From: Pomphorhynchus laevis
Lineage: Eukaryota > Acanthocephala > Palaeacanthocephala > Echinorhynchida > Pomphorhynchidae
Direction of reading: 5' to 3'
Assembly (NCBI GenBank): GCA_012934845.2
Contig: WNNJ02000794.1
Coordinates: 124,001-188,000, forward strand
Length of the DNA: 64,000 bases
The position numbers and the translations under genes were made by a program. The notes under the pieces were generated by a model. That model saw nothing but the letters and a program-made list of their open reading frames with translations, was not told the DNA's origin and made no database searches. Within the stretch, counting starts at the first letter, position 1; each line of letters opens with the position of its first letter. Positions 21,524 to 34,700 of the stretch are shown piece after piece.

Positions 21524-21794
21524 CAATTTGTTTTAATCTGACAAAAATATTTATATGCATAAAAAAGAAAATCTCCGATGCCTAGGCAATACCTAGCTTT
21601 ACCTATTTATATTGTAGTATACATTTTATTTCTTGTTTTCTTCTGGCAAACGAATATTGAATGTTTATGATAAAAAATTACTTTTGTTTGTTCAAATAAT
21701 TGTTTGGATTACAATTGGAAAATAAAGTAATAAAGATAATTAAAACATTCAGTAAATAAATGCAGAAAAATGTAAATTTTTAAATTTAAAATTG
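21524..21794 (+). other. 3' flank of the RASSF gene
   Basis: AT-rich downstream sequence; an AATAAA at about 21720 could serve as polyadenylation signal. No repeat seen until the PLE tail. Confidence 0.4.
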
Positions 21795-22020
21795 TAAATT
21801 TCCTCCTGATGACCTCTAATCCTTATTCTGATTCAGCGCCTGTTGTTTATTTGCCAATTTATAACAATTGATTGTTATTTTAAATTTATTTTTTTTATTT
21901 TAACTTGATATAATTCATATAAAATCTTATAACAATTATTTATAGTTATTTATTATCTAATTATTAAATTTTGATTGTTTGATATGACATTATTATTTAT
22001 ATTTATTTATTTTCATTTAT
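21795..22020 (+). mobile_element. PLE 3' tail fragment
   Basis: CTCCTGATGACCTCTAATCC and the following conserved 3' sequence of the Penelope-like family, cut at the CTGATGA block and followed directly by another copy. Confidence 0.7.
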
Positions 22021-22067
22021 TATTTATTTATTTTTTTATTTCAAAATTATATTAATTTATATATTAA

Positions 22068-22715
22068 AGGTGACATATTTAAATTTACAAGAATCATTTT
22101 TGCATGAGCATTCATGCATACCATATAATATAAAATATAATACATTAAATAATGAAATTTTAAGAATTGCAACAATATGTAATGATATTGGCTTTCTTCA
22201 AAATCATTTAAATAATTTAATAGATACATATTTTAAACTAGGTTACTATAAAAATAACATCAAGCAGAAAATAGTAAAATATATAAATCAACACAATAAT
22301 ATAAAGAATAAATTTAAACTCTTAAGTGGCAAATTTTTATGGATGGATAATAAATAATATACTTTGCATTAGAATAAGATACTAGATAGTTTTATCAGAG
22401 GAAATACATCATTAGCATGTATTTGGCCCGCTGCTATGTTGGGTAGAGGAGTTAGGGGCCGAAACCTGATAGCATAGCAGTTCCTCCTGATGACCTCTAA
22501 TTCTTATTCTGATACAACGTCTGTTATTTATTAGTCAATTCATAAAAATGACGTTTATTTTAAATTTCAATTTTTTAACTTGATTTAAATTATAGAAAAT
22601 CTAAAAACAATTATTAATTTTATTATTTAATTATTAAATTTTGATTTAGCATTATTATGTTTTGTTTATTTTATCATTAAATTAAATACGTAGACTCAGT
22701 TAGCTGATTTGATTA
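22068..22715 (+). mobile_element. Penelope-like element copy P3, 3' part
   Basis: Begins inside the RT thumb (FLHEHSCIPYNIKYNTLNNE, LQNHLNNLIDTYFKLGYYKN). The remaining frame to about 22357 ends at a conserved stop, then the full conserved 3' region with AAATACAT...ATGTATTT hairpin, ribozyme-like block and terminal CTCAGTTAGCTGATTTGATT. 5' truncation is typical of target-primed insertion. Confidence 0.8.
22431..22501 (+). ncRNA. Hammerhead-core RNA, unusual order, in PLE 3' region
   Basis: Segments in order: CTGCTATG and GGGT then A (22445; GTA triplet), GAGGA (22446-22450), GTTAGGGG, CC, GAAA (22461-22464), CC, CATAGCAG (22473-22480), TCCTC (22482-22486), CTGATGA (22487-22493), CCTCTAAT. 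Helix I is GAGGA/TCCTC. Helix II is GTTAGGGG/CCTCTAAT, with two unpaired C before GAAA. Helix III is ACC/GGT, extended by CATAGCAG/CTGCTATG. The strand order is cleavage strand, GAAA strand, CUGAUGA strand: again the reverse of the known cyclic order. The two extra C and G-U pairs make this less canonical than family A. Confidence 0.5.
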
Positions 22716-24399
22716 ATTTATTATTTATTAATATTAATTTATTTAATAAAATATTCGAATAAATCTCATTTTCTATTTACAGCAAACGTTGAAAATAAGA
22801 ATGAAAGGCATGTCAATCAATGTGTAAAAATGAATCTTGCTTGCATTATAATAAAATATAATTTTATTTTAAATAATATATAAAAAATATATATGTTCCT
22901 TTAAAAATATATTTAAAATCATTAGCGGAAAATTAAAGTCAAAAATATATTTTTGGAAATACCTACCAATCACAATTTTTAAAGTGATAGATAAAATCGT
23001 TTTAAAGGAACAATTAGTTAAAAGAGCCTTAATGAATCTTCCCATCTAGATTTGTGATTTGCGTTACTTTTCTTACTATAGAGCAATGGTTTTTTATGGG
23101 ATTAGAAGAAGGCGTTTTATAGATAAGATCATCACTAAAATGATGAGTCAATCCAGTAAATACTGTCCCACGGTTCGGTAAAAGCCTGAAATTCAAATAA
23201 GTGTTGAATTCGTGTTTATGCTAACAGTTAGTTAGCAAAATACCAGTAAATTTAGTTTCTACAGCTAGTTCCATTAATTTAATAATTACTAAAACAATCA
23301 CTACGCATATAACGAGTCACTATCAGTAAAATTGCTTTATGGACATGAGTTTCGATCAGTATCGCAAGGAATCACAGGTGTTTTATACTTTGTCGCAAAA
23401 TTAGTTGAAGTTTATGTTAACTTTATTTATTTGACTTATGATTGGTGATTAGGAACGTTTCATAAAAATAAATTTAACTGATGAAGCTAATGAGCGAAGT
23501 ACAGTTTGACTGAGGCATGCATATATTTTAAAATTTCGATAAATTTTAAATTTCGCTATTAAGCATCAACAACGTTTTTCGATATTTAAATATAATAATT
23601 TATTTTTACTTAACTCTCCACTAATATATAACAGAAACCAATGAGTGAACAGTATTTTATAATATTATTTGATAATACTATTGTAATAATATTATTATAT
23701 AATATTATTTTATAACATTATTTTTAATTTATAAATAGTATAAAATACGTAGATTCAGTTATGAGATATGATTTATATATCAGATCAGCAAGTGTATATT
23801 TTCAAATTTCGATATATGCTATCAAATATCGGCGACGTTTTCCAACAAAAATGTTAAAAATTAAAACATTTAATGAAAACTTATTTTCGTGGTTTTAAGG
23901 TAATTTTATATGGCCTTACAATTTTCAATTTTCAGCAAATCGATAGTTGTCAATAATAATTCATAGAGTGAACTGCACGAGTTTCACATAAGTCATTATT
24001 AATATCAGTCGTTATCAAGTGTACATGGTTATTCTCTATATAATAGCGTAATTTTAAATTGCCTAATACCACACTCGTTTTTTTGCCACCTCGATCCAGA
24101 ATGCGATCCAGATGTTGCATTTCTATACCAGTACAAAAGCGACCAATCCAATGTATATACTAGATTCTTCTATTAATCATACTTTTGTCTGCTCTGAATC
24201 CTAATATTTTACGGTAATCATCAGTTGAACTTCTGATACCGATTGTATCAACTGTAGACTATATGCATTACTTTAGTAATACATATATGAACATGTATAC
24301 GAATGGACTAACTAACCGAGACATTGGAAATTCTTTCATACCGCTAAGTGCTTTGGTTCGATATTTTTATCAACAATCTCTTCAAGCATTTTCTAAAGA
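22716..24399. other. AT-rich intergenic sequence
   Basis: No gene seen. A short PLE-end-like piece (CGTAGATTCAGTTA) lies near 23748-23765. Confidence 0.45.
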
Positions 24400-24910
24400 G
24401 GAATACGTCATTAGCACGTGCTTAGCCCTTCTGGTTTGTTGGGTAAAACATAGTGGACGAAACCTTATTACATAGCAGTTCCTCCTTATGACCTCTAATC
24501 CTTATTCTTATACATCGCCTGATATTTAATTTGATATAATAAATTGTATAAATTCATAACAATTGACTTTTATTTTAAATTTCAATTTTAAATTTTAACT
24601 TGATATAAAAATAAATTGTATAAAATCATGAATAATTATTTATTATTATTTAATTATTAATTATTAATTATTTTATTTTTGTTTATCATTATTTTTAATT
24701 TATAAATAATTTAATTTATTAATATTTTATTCTTATACATCGTCTGTTATTTATTAGCCAATTCATAAAAACTGGCTTTTATTTTAAATTTATATTTTAA
24801 ATTTTTTACTTTATAGAAATTATATAAAATCTAATTTTATTTTTGCTTATCATCATTTTTAATTTATAAATAATTTAATAGACATTGACTCAGTTAGCTG
24901 ATCTGATTGA
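24400..24910 (+). mobile_element. Old PLE 3' tails, two fused
   Basis: Diverged 3' region: GAGGAATACGTCATTAGCA, GACGAAACCTTATTACATAG, CTCCTTATGACCTCTAATCC. A second partial tail follows from about 24725, ending at CTCAGTTAGCTGATCTGATT. Core motifs have decayed (CTTATGA). Confidence 0.65.
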
Positions 24911-25245
24911 TATCGATTGTAAGCTGTTCAAATATGTTTGTTTTCAATATTTAAAAGTTAAAAAAATAAGCGTAACGTTGTTCTAGCCATTTATTTTATA
25001 ATTTACTAAAATTCATTTGGTCATCATGGAAATATTCGATCATCATCTAAATGGAACAGTGACGTTAACAAATACGCCAAACAAATATTCCTGATAATTA
25101 CGATATTGCATTACAATAAATGATAAATATCAGACGTTTTAATATAACGGACAACATGAGTGCAGCAAAACATTAATTTATTGAAAAATAATCTTTATTT
25201 GATAAATTTTATCATTGAATAATACGCATTTGATTTGTAGCCTAT

Positions 25246-25712
25246 TTATACCATATCAGGTTTTGACAATATAAGTTGACTTGTCAAGTCTGGCAAGCAT
25301 TGAGTGCATCGATCTGTTGCATTATTGCATGTTTGTTTGTCATTACAATGGAACGTATGACCGCAAGGGAACACTAGCATCTTTGAATTTAGTGCAAAAC
25401 TTCGATTGCATTTAGCGCATCTGGCAGAGTCTCGTTTTACAAGTAATCGATTGTTATTCAAAATAGACGAATTGATCAAACCTGATTGGCGTCTTACTTG
25501 CATATGCTTATAATTTTCGATTGATTGGTATATGCGGATCATACACGGTTTTAATATATCCGCTAATCGAGAGGCATCTAACCAGTCGGGACATAATTTT
25601 AACACATCTATTGCGTCTACTCCTTCGGTATTCGCAATCGAACTTAGCATTTCCATCATTGTAATCGCATTTGGGTCTAATTGACTGGTGACCATTTTAG
25701 ATAAATGCTTAA
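25246..25712 (-). CDS. VPS18: VPS18 last exon (C-terminal solenoid and RING-like domain)
   Basis: Acceptor ATTTCATTGTTGTAG, first residues KHLSKMVTSQ. IDVLKLCPDW aligns gap-free with the DVLPFFPDF segment of VPS18. The spacing from there to CAKC (about 43 residues) and on to CGHTFHC matches the family. Ends QLILSKPDMV at a stop. The tail after the RING-like core is shorter than in vertebrates but still has a C-x(n)-CTQC pair. Confidence 0.8.
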
Positions 25713-28700
25713 CTACAACAATGAAATATAATGTATGGTGATAGGCAGGCATATGAACTGATTGAATAGTAAGAAGCATTTGGTAAAATAATTAGAAAAT
25801 ACAAAATATGTGAAGAATAAATTTTTAGGTCTATATTTTAAATATCGAGTTTAAATCGATTTTATAATAATTTAATATAAATTTTATGCATGCAATAATT
25901 TTATAATATTTAAATATAATAATATAATAATTAAATGTAATAATTAAATGTTAATATTTAAATCTTGTAATTATAGAAAAATAAATAATAAAAATATTTT
26001 TATATCAATTTAATAACAATTTAATGCTTAATTTCTTCCGTATGTGATCACATATTTGACTTAATCTTATTTTGATAAGATAATTAATAGCAAAAGCTTA
26101 AAAAAAAGAAATATTATTTTTTTTGAAAATATTTAATATTTGAGCTAGTAATAACTTTGTAAAAGTTATTTTATAAAGATAGTAATAACATTGTCCTAAA
26201 GTGAGATTATCTAAAACATCGCTTAGATTATGACAATGTAAAATAATGACACCTTATTTAAAGAATGAAATTTTTATAAAAATATGAACTAATTATTTGT
26301 ATAATTATGATACAAATTTTATAATTTGTATCTAAGATTAGAATTTAGAAAGATTATATATTTGGTAAAATTAAAAAGAAAATGAAAATAACAAAATAAC
26401 AAACGGATATAATAAAAGGATATATCAAATTAATAAAGCTTTGTCTTCATATGCAAAAAGCATATATATGCAAAAAGCATATAAAATCAATATGTAACGA
26501 TAATATTAGAAACAGAATGCAATTGTAAAAGTCTTAGTTTTGATAAAATAAATGAACATATATGTACCCATAATCTAGAATTAATTGAAAATTGTGAATT
26601 AAGAAAGCTGCTATTAAAAGGGTATAAATATAGATTAAATAATAACAACGACAAAATAAAATTTACAATTCGTTATATAATAACTTAAATGATTACTTTA
26701 GTAAGCTGATTAATAGTGAAAGCTCGAATATATCTAAGATAAACATTTGGAAAGATTATATATTTGATAAAATTAAAAATAAAATGAAAATAACAAACAA
26801 TTATAAAAGGAAAGATCAAATTAATAAAGTTATGTATACAGAACTTACTAGATTAAAGGATAACTATATAATAACAACTATTGATAAAGCTAGTAATAAC
26901 TTTGTCTTCATATGCAAAAAGCTTTATTATGATACACTAATGAAAGAGGTTAATTCTAATGATTTAAATGTAAATCCAACATATGAACGTAGTGAGTTGA
27001 GTTTAGAAACCATTATTACAAGTCACTGTAAAAATTCAATATTTCGATAACTCCTGATATTTTATTGTAATCCTGATGATAGCAGAAGATATCAACAACA
27101 GCAACAACAATTTCTCGACAAGAAACATAAAAACACCTGATTTTTCTTGTCAACCACTGGTACGAGTGTCGGGTCGTGGAGGCAGTAGACGAACCAAACT
27201 ACTCCAGACATCGCGATCCTGGAGACAGACCACATTTCTCTTTCAGATAGCCAAAGCAGTTCTTTGGACAGCTTCGAGATTTGATCTCTCCACAGGTATA
27301 GATGACTAAATCGAGTTCTATTTCTTAAACCTTACGAGGAAGGCGATCCGTAGACATACTCAGAACATGTCTTAGCCACCTTAACTGACTTTCTTCGATG
27401 TGGAGATGCGGCAAATTTACTCCGAGTCTATCTCGTATGACCAAATCCCTAACCTTATTTTTATTTTATATAATCTTCTCCTTTTTCTTCAGCGTTTGTC
27501 CCGTATGATGGCGGGGTCCGCTACTTTGGAATACTTTTTCCACTTCATTCAGTCTGCGGCGTCTTATTGTTAAAGGCCAAGGTTTGCTAAATCTCGGCTT
27601 ATGGTGTAAGTCTTTAAGGCTAAGACCGGTCACACCGCGAAGGAATCTCATTTCGTTCGCCTGTATTCGATATATCATCCTTTCTCTCACAACTTAAAGT
27701 TAATGACCAGAGGTTAAGATAGTAGCGAAGATTGCGTAGTAAACCGAAAGCTTCGCCCGAAACTATTTGCGTTAGCTAAATAAATTTGCTTTTTAAACTC
27801 CATAATTAAAAATACTTGAAGTTTTCTTCCTGACATGCCTCGAGAACAGTACCCAAAAATACTTGAAGTTCTTCACTTCACGAGCCTGTTCAATAATCCG
27901 AGTTAATATAACACCTGAATCGGACTAAAACCACATCTTGATATAGTAACATCTTTATATAATCTTCTCCTTTTTCTTCAGCGTTTGTCCCGTTTAGTGG
28001 CAGGGTTCGCTACTTTGGAATACTTGTTCCAATTCATTCGGTCTGTGGCGTCTCTTTATTATAGGTCAAGGTCCGCTAAATCTCGGCTTATGGTGTCGAT
28101 CCAACGCTGTAACATCAGCGCTAAACCAAATTTTACCATTATTTCATTGTTCCGAATATAATCTAAACGCGTAACATCAGCAGTCCACATCAACATCTCG
28201 GCCTCAAAAGTTACGAATCGACGATCTGCATGTTTGAACATTGGCCAGCATTCTGTGCCATAAATTGCAACAAGTCTGACTACATGTCTGTAAACCTATG
28301 CGTTGATCGTTAATTTTAGGATCGCACAAGGCACTAGTTACTAAACGCCACTTTATCAACACTGCAATTATTCGAGTCGAAACCTATGTATGAGGATCGC
28401 TGTCTGCTGTAATAGTAGATCCAAAGTATCTGAATGTTGACGTTGAATGACGTCTTGATCCTCGATATAAATAGTAAATTAATTGTCAGTGTGTCGTTAA
28501 ATATTCAATCTTTCGAACGTTTAGGTGTAGATCAAACTGTTTAATCCGGGTACTCGATGCTTAAACCTGGTTCTGGAAGTCATTCTCGTCTATAAATACT
28601 ATAATAACGTGGTCGCGATATGAAGTATTCGTCTGACCCTGTAGTGCATCACTGCGTTCATACCGAGAATAAATAGCTGATAAAACATATCTTTACATAT

Positions 28701-31700
28701 ATTATACATATTTCAACATAATCTGAGTCAAACAACACACCATGTTTTGAATATTAGAAGTTTATAGATTAAATCAAATTAATTTTTGAAATTGTCTTTA
28801 ATAAAAATTACACGTTATATATTTAAAAACTTTGATTTAGTTCATTCTAGCTGTTCAAATGTTAAAACCGGAAATTTTAGTTTTCAGCTTAGAACACTGT
28901 AATATTGATTTAGAGCGAACTCATGCTTGTCGCAAAGCCATATTTCATAACTTATAAAAATGAGCAATGCAATAAACCCTAATAAGTTTATATGCTGATA
29001 TTACTAGCTATTTAGCTATTCGAATGCTAAAACCTAAAATTTCAGCTTTCAGCTCAAAACACTGTAATATTGATTTAGAGCGAACTCACGTTTGTCGCAA
29101 AGCCATATTTCATAACTTATAAAAATGAGCAATGCAGTAAACCCTAATAAGTTTATATGCTGATATTACTAGCTATTTAGCTATTCGAATGCTAAAACCT
29201 AAAATTTCAGCTTTCAGCTCAAAACACTGTAATATTGATTTAGAGCGAAATCAAGTTTGTCGCAGAGCCATATTTCATTACTTATAGAAATGGGCGATGC
29301 AGTAAGCCCCATTAAGTTTACATGCTGATATTACTTGGCTTCAGGTAACTCAGACTCGGCTCTTAGCAAAGAACTCGTTCTGGATCTACCTTTAGGCAGA
29401 GTGCTTTCCGATAAAAGTCCTCGGGGACTTTCCTCTGACAATGTTGGTACGAAACCATTTGCAGTCAGAAAATCAGCCTACATCGCCAATGTTCTATTAA
29501 TTGTTACGATAATAAAACAAAGTAATAAATATATTTATAGCTGTTCTAATTTATTCTCAAATTATCTTAAATTATCGTTTTGCATAATAAAAACAGCAAT
29601 TTAAAATTCAAACTATACATAGTATAATATGTTACATATAAACGTTTAGTAATATTAAACCTTTACAGTATCATTTTATTTTAAATTTAAATTTAAAGGC
29701 CTTATATGTTATTGACAAAATGAATTGGTACATCGATATATCAATATTGAATTTTTATATTATAATGCAAATTTAATTACAATCTATTTTTATTAAAAAA
29801 TAAAGTTTATTTTTGCTTATTTTTTAAAATGACATGAATAGCTACTAGAAATTTCGCATTTCTACAATCAATTCAAAATTATTTTTCGTTAATTCAACCA
29901 AATAAAAATAAAGTTTTAAAACAAGTTCAAAGCACTTTGACTTGATATTTTTAAATATTTTGTTCCAAAAATATGGGAATGAAAATAAGAATATCTAATG
30001 AAATGAACACGTTGTAGGTACTTTATATTAATTTAATTGTATAATCTATTAAATTTTATATTTTAATGAAACTCCTTTGATAATGAATAGCATTTCTAAA
30101 AGTATTTGTATTTAACAAAAGGATTCAAATGTTGCATTAAAATATGGTGTGTATTGATATACTTGAGTAAAAATTTTATAAATGTATATTGAGCAAACTG
30201 ATCAAGGTATAAAATATATTATCGCAACACGAATAAAAATGCAGCATCACTACGAACGTATCAGATAATTAAAAGTATTTGATATATATAATCTTAAGAG
30301 TTATGTTTTACAGTCTCAAGAGTTATATATAATTCAAGAGCTGAATGGTTCATGAATGCTTCACACTGTGCTCTGGGAGCATACAAGGTACAGTTTTATA
30401 ATCAAGAATTTTGCCAAAAACCGGAGTTCAATTACAAACAGAGAAGACTTCGTTATCACTCCTAGACGACCTGATGGTTGCCGGCATTACTCATCAGTAG
30501 GGTGAAATACCATCAGTCGTTTCGACTGCCTTGTAATACATATGAATGTTTTTATACATTCAGATATACACTTATATTAATACACTATGTTTATCACTAT
30601 GTTTATACACTCATCAGTAGGGTAGTTCACCGTACTGATGAGTGCTGCCGGCTGCCATCAGATCGTCTAGGAGCGATAACGAAGTCTTCTCTGCTTGAAA
30701 TCAATTTCGTGCTTTTGGTAAAATTCTTGATTATAAAACTGTAGCTTGTAAACTCCCGGTAAATTATATATTAAATAGTAAAAGCCGCATTAATCGATAG
30801 ACAGAGTACTCCAAAGGGCTCTATAATTCAATTAAAAATACTGGTAATGCGAATCGATTGGACTCTGAATATTCAACCATTTATCAACCAGTCGATACAA
30901 TCAATTTAAAGTTGCCCCACCATCATTGGTAGACATCACAACTGCAGTAAATAGCTTGAAATCTAGTAAAGCATCGGGTCCCGATGGTGTCCTACCTAAG
31001 TTGTTAAAAGCAAGTGGGCATGTGGGGCTGGAATGGTTGCACAAGCTATTTTGCGATATTTGGGAACAGAAGAGGATTCCTGGAGATTGGGAAACATCAT
31101 TATAATATATAATAAACATCATATATAATTTAAAAGTTTATATTCGAACTAGATTTGAAAACAATAACTTATTTTTCAACTTTTCGCAACAATAATATTA
31201 TCTTAGAGAATATCAATATAATATTGATTATATATATCAAATACTTTTATACTCTTAAAAACTTACAATATTTGTTCAATCTTAGTATTGTGTATATTAA
31301 AAGTATGAAAACAATTGTCTTGACTTTTTAATGCAAATAAGAATCAAAACAAAAAATAACGAGGAGGTATGATCATTTGCGATGTATACAACGGATAAAG
31401 ACAAAGACAAAACTATTTTTTTGTTTCTATCTTTGATCTTTATCCATTATCTACATCGTAAATGTTCATAATTCTCTGTTATTATCTGTTTTGATTCTTA
31501 TTTGCATTCAGAAATCAAGGCAATTGAAGAGTATTTGTTAAAATATTGAAAAAACTTTACACTTCATACTAAATTTCATTTTTGAGATATATTGTTCTTT
31601 AAAGGTATCTGTTCTTTAAAATATCTTTTATATGTAAATTTTAAGATGATATACATGTACAGTCATTGTTACTATTAAAATTTTGATGACTATTTTATTC

Positions 31701-34700
31701 TTCACGCTACTTTAATCATATCTAACGGCCAACATCACTACTCTACATTTCAGTATTGGTGAGCTCAATCAGCTAATGATCCAATACCTACGTTTCACGT
31801 TTCGGTCCTTTTAATGTTGCCTGACGATCACTCGACTGCTTTATTGACAATTAGTTTTAATTTAAGAAAGACTTTCGTCTTACTTATTTCAAATTTTATT
31901 TCAATCATTTCTGATTTCAAATTTAATTAGTGTTGGTAGGGAAATGCGCTACTTTCAATTTGAAAACGTACTATTTTTGCAATAAATTGCAACAATTTTG
32001 AAACTAGTCATCTAAGGTTTCTTTCCTAATTTTTAGTTGATATACCTGTGCATTGCAAAGGTATTTTTTTTATAAATACACGTTTTCTATTTCAAATGTT
32101 TTTCTCATTAAAATAACGCCATACATTTAAATATTACCAATTAGCTCTAATTCAATAATAATTACTTTATTATTTAGATACCAACAATTAAGGGCTTGTA
32201 CAAGTTGGACTAACAAGCACTTATGATTATATAATTAATAATTAAATTTTGACTTATAAATTCATAAATATAAATATAAATATAAGTTAATATAAAATAA
32301 ATATAAAATAAATATAAAATAACTTATTCAAATTAAAATAAATTATAAGTATAAGGCAAGGAAATATTAAAATATGGTGTTTTGTATTTGATATTTCGAT
32401 GGCAAGAAAAAAATATAAAATAAATTTTTTACGTAAAAAAGTTAGTGATTTTAATTTTTTTTCTAACAAGACAAGTGAATAAATATAAAATAAATATAAT
32501 TAGAGTATACAAGTAAATAAATACTTTATACCAGTCTCGAGAGTTAAGCTGAAGTCAATATCCGTAGATATTAGCTAGAGTTAATATCCGTAGATATTAG
32601 CTAAAGTTGATATCCGATAAAGTCTAGTCATGTAGACTTTTTCAAGGTCTAGATGACTTTGATAAATTAAAGAGTTATATTAACATAGTTAAAAAAACAG
32701 AGTTATAACCTAACTATATTTATAAATATGATTATAGTTATAACCATTTTTATAAATTCATAAATATAAATATATATATAAAATAAATATAAAATAAATA
32801 TAAAATAACTTATTCCAATTAAAATAAATTATAAGTATAAGGCAAGGAAATATTAAAATATTGTGATTTGTATTTGATATTTCGGTGGCAAGAAAAAAAT
32901 ATAGAATAATTTTTTACGTAAAAAAGTTAGAGTGATTATTATGCACACCATGATTATTATTCAGAGATTAAATAGAATTAAATAGATTAAATAGATTAAA
33001 CGAATCTAATCATTTAAACATATGACAATATAAGATAATATTAATTAAAACTAATATTATAAGATAACATTTATTTGCCAAATGTTATGAAAGTTTCGGG
33101 GGCCTTACTGCACACCATATGCATATTGTGTGCAGTAGGGCCTTCAAAATATCAAAAATTCATTAGATTTTAATGTATCCTTGCATTATACTTATAATAA
33201 ATACAAATATATAAATTAATGTTTGTAAGAATAGCAAATTAAAATATGTATAAATATTTATATAAATATAAATAATATTTATATTATTTTGTTAATATTT
33301 ATATTTATTTTGATAGATATTTCAAATATATTCAATTTTATTAAAATAACAACAATAAAAAACAAAGGATATTTACTCAAGCGTTTTCCAATTCAAACTT
33401 TTCATTTATTACAATGAAATTGAATTATATTTCGAATCGTTTATAAAAACTAAATATTTATGAAATTTTAATAATTTTTAAATCTTAGATTTCAAATATT
33501 TATTAGAAAATCTAATGTAAAGAAGGGCAGCTAGATGGCAGTCGAGTAAGTATTAAACTGGCACCTATTGTTAGCCTCTTCATGGAGCGGCCCGAGCAAC
33601 TGATGTTCGACATTCGTCGATCAACTGCTAAATAATTGGCCGGCTTGCATCAGCCGTATGGATAGTCTTTTTATAGACTATCTCAGATCCCTTCGATGAC
33701 TCCAACGGCCGACGAAAAGGTGGAAGAAAGTCATGGAGGCTTGTTTCCTTACAGTACTGATGTTGAATCATCACCTAATATTTAGAACGAGAGATAGCAA
33801 AACAAACAAACCAAGACAATGAAAATGACAAGCAACAAATTTACAAAAATAAGTCAAGTGCGAAGAACAATGGTCAATTCACCACTGACTGGAAAAGTTA
33901 TCATTGTCAAGTGCGGTGTGGCAAGATAGTTGTACGGAGATAGCGAAAGAGGCATCAACATCCGAAGCAAACTAGCATTCATGTAGAAACGTAAAATGTA
34001 ATCTCACTGGCTGGGAAAGAACCAGAATTAGTTAAAGAAATGGTTCGCTTCGGTCTTATAATAGTCGGAATGAGTGACTTCTATTCACTATTCAGGAACT
34101 GGAACTAAACTTTTGGATCAAGGTTGGACCTTGAACTATTCGGGAGTTACTACCGGAAAGCAACGGCAGGCGGGTATAGGGATACTTATAAGTCCACGGT
34201 TGTCGTTCGTGGTAGAGAGGTTTAACCCAATGAACGAAATGCTGGAGTCCCTGAGAATTATAGTCAAAGAGGGAAATGAGATAGCTGTTGTGTGTGCGTA
34301 TGCTCCCAACATTATCTCGGAATAGGCAGCATTCGTAGAAGATCTTCAGGCTCTGCTTAATAGTACTCCTGTTGGAGATTCCCTCATTCTATTAGGTAAC
34401 TTCAATGATCATGTTGGTAGCAACAATATCACTTGGAATGGAGTGTGTTGGTGTAGAACGGACTCTCTGATCTGAATGCGAGAGGTGTTTAATTATTGCC
34501 CTTTTGTTCTCGTAACAATTTGTGCATAACCAACACTATATTGGGACATAGGAGATCCATAGATGCACATGTTATCAGAATTATCTCAGTCGAAGATCAA
34601 TGATCAATTCTGTAATCGCTTCATCTGATCTGCGACATTATGTTCTGGACAATTGTGTGAAGAGAATGGTAAGCTGTCAACCAAAAACTACTTTTTAGTT

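Noticed and set aside
25246-25712. Assigning the RING-like exon to VPS39/TGFBRAP1
   Set aside because: Considered first. The gap-free match to the DVLPFFPDF segment of VPS18, the equal spacing to CxxC and CGHxFH, and phase fit with upstream VPS18 exons favour VPS18.
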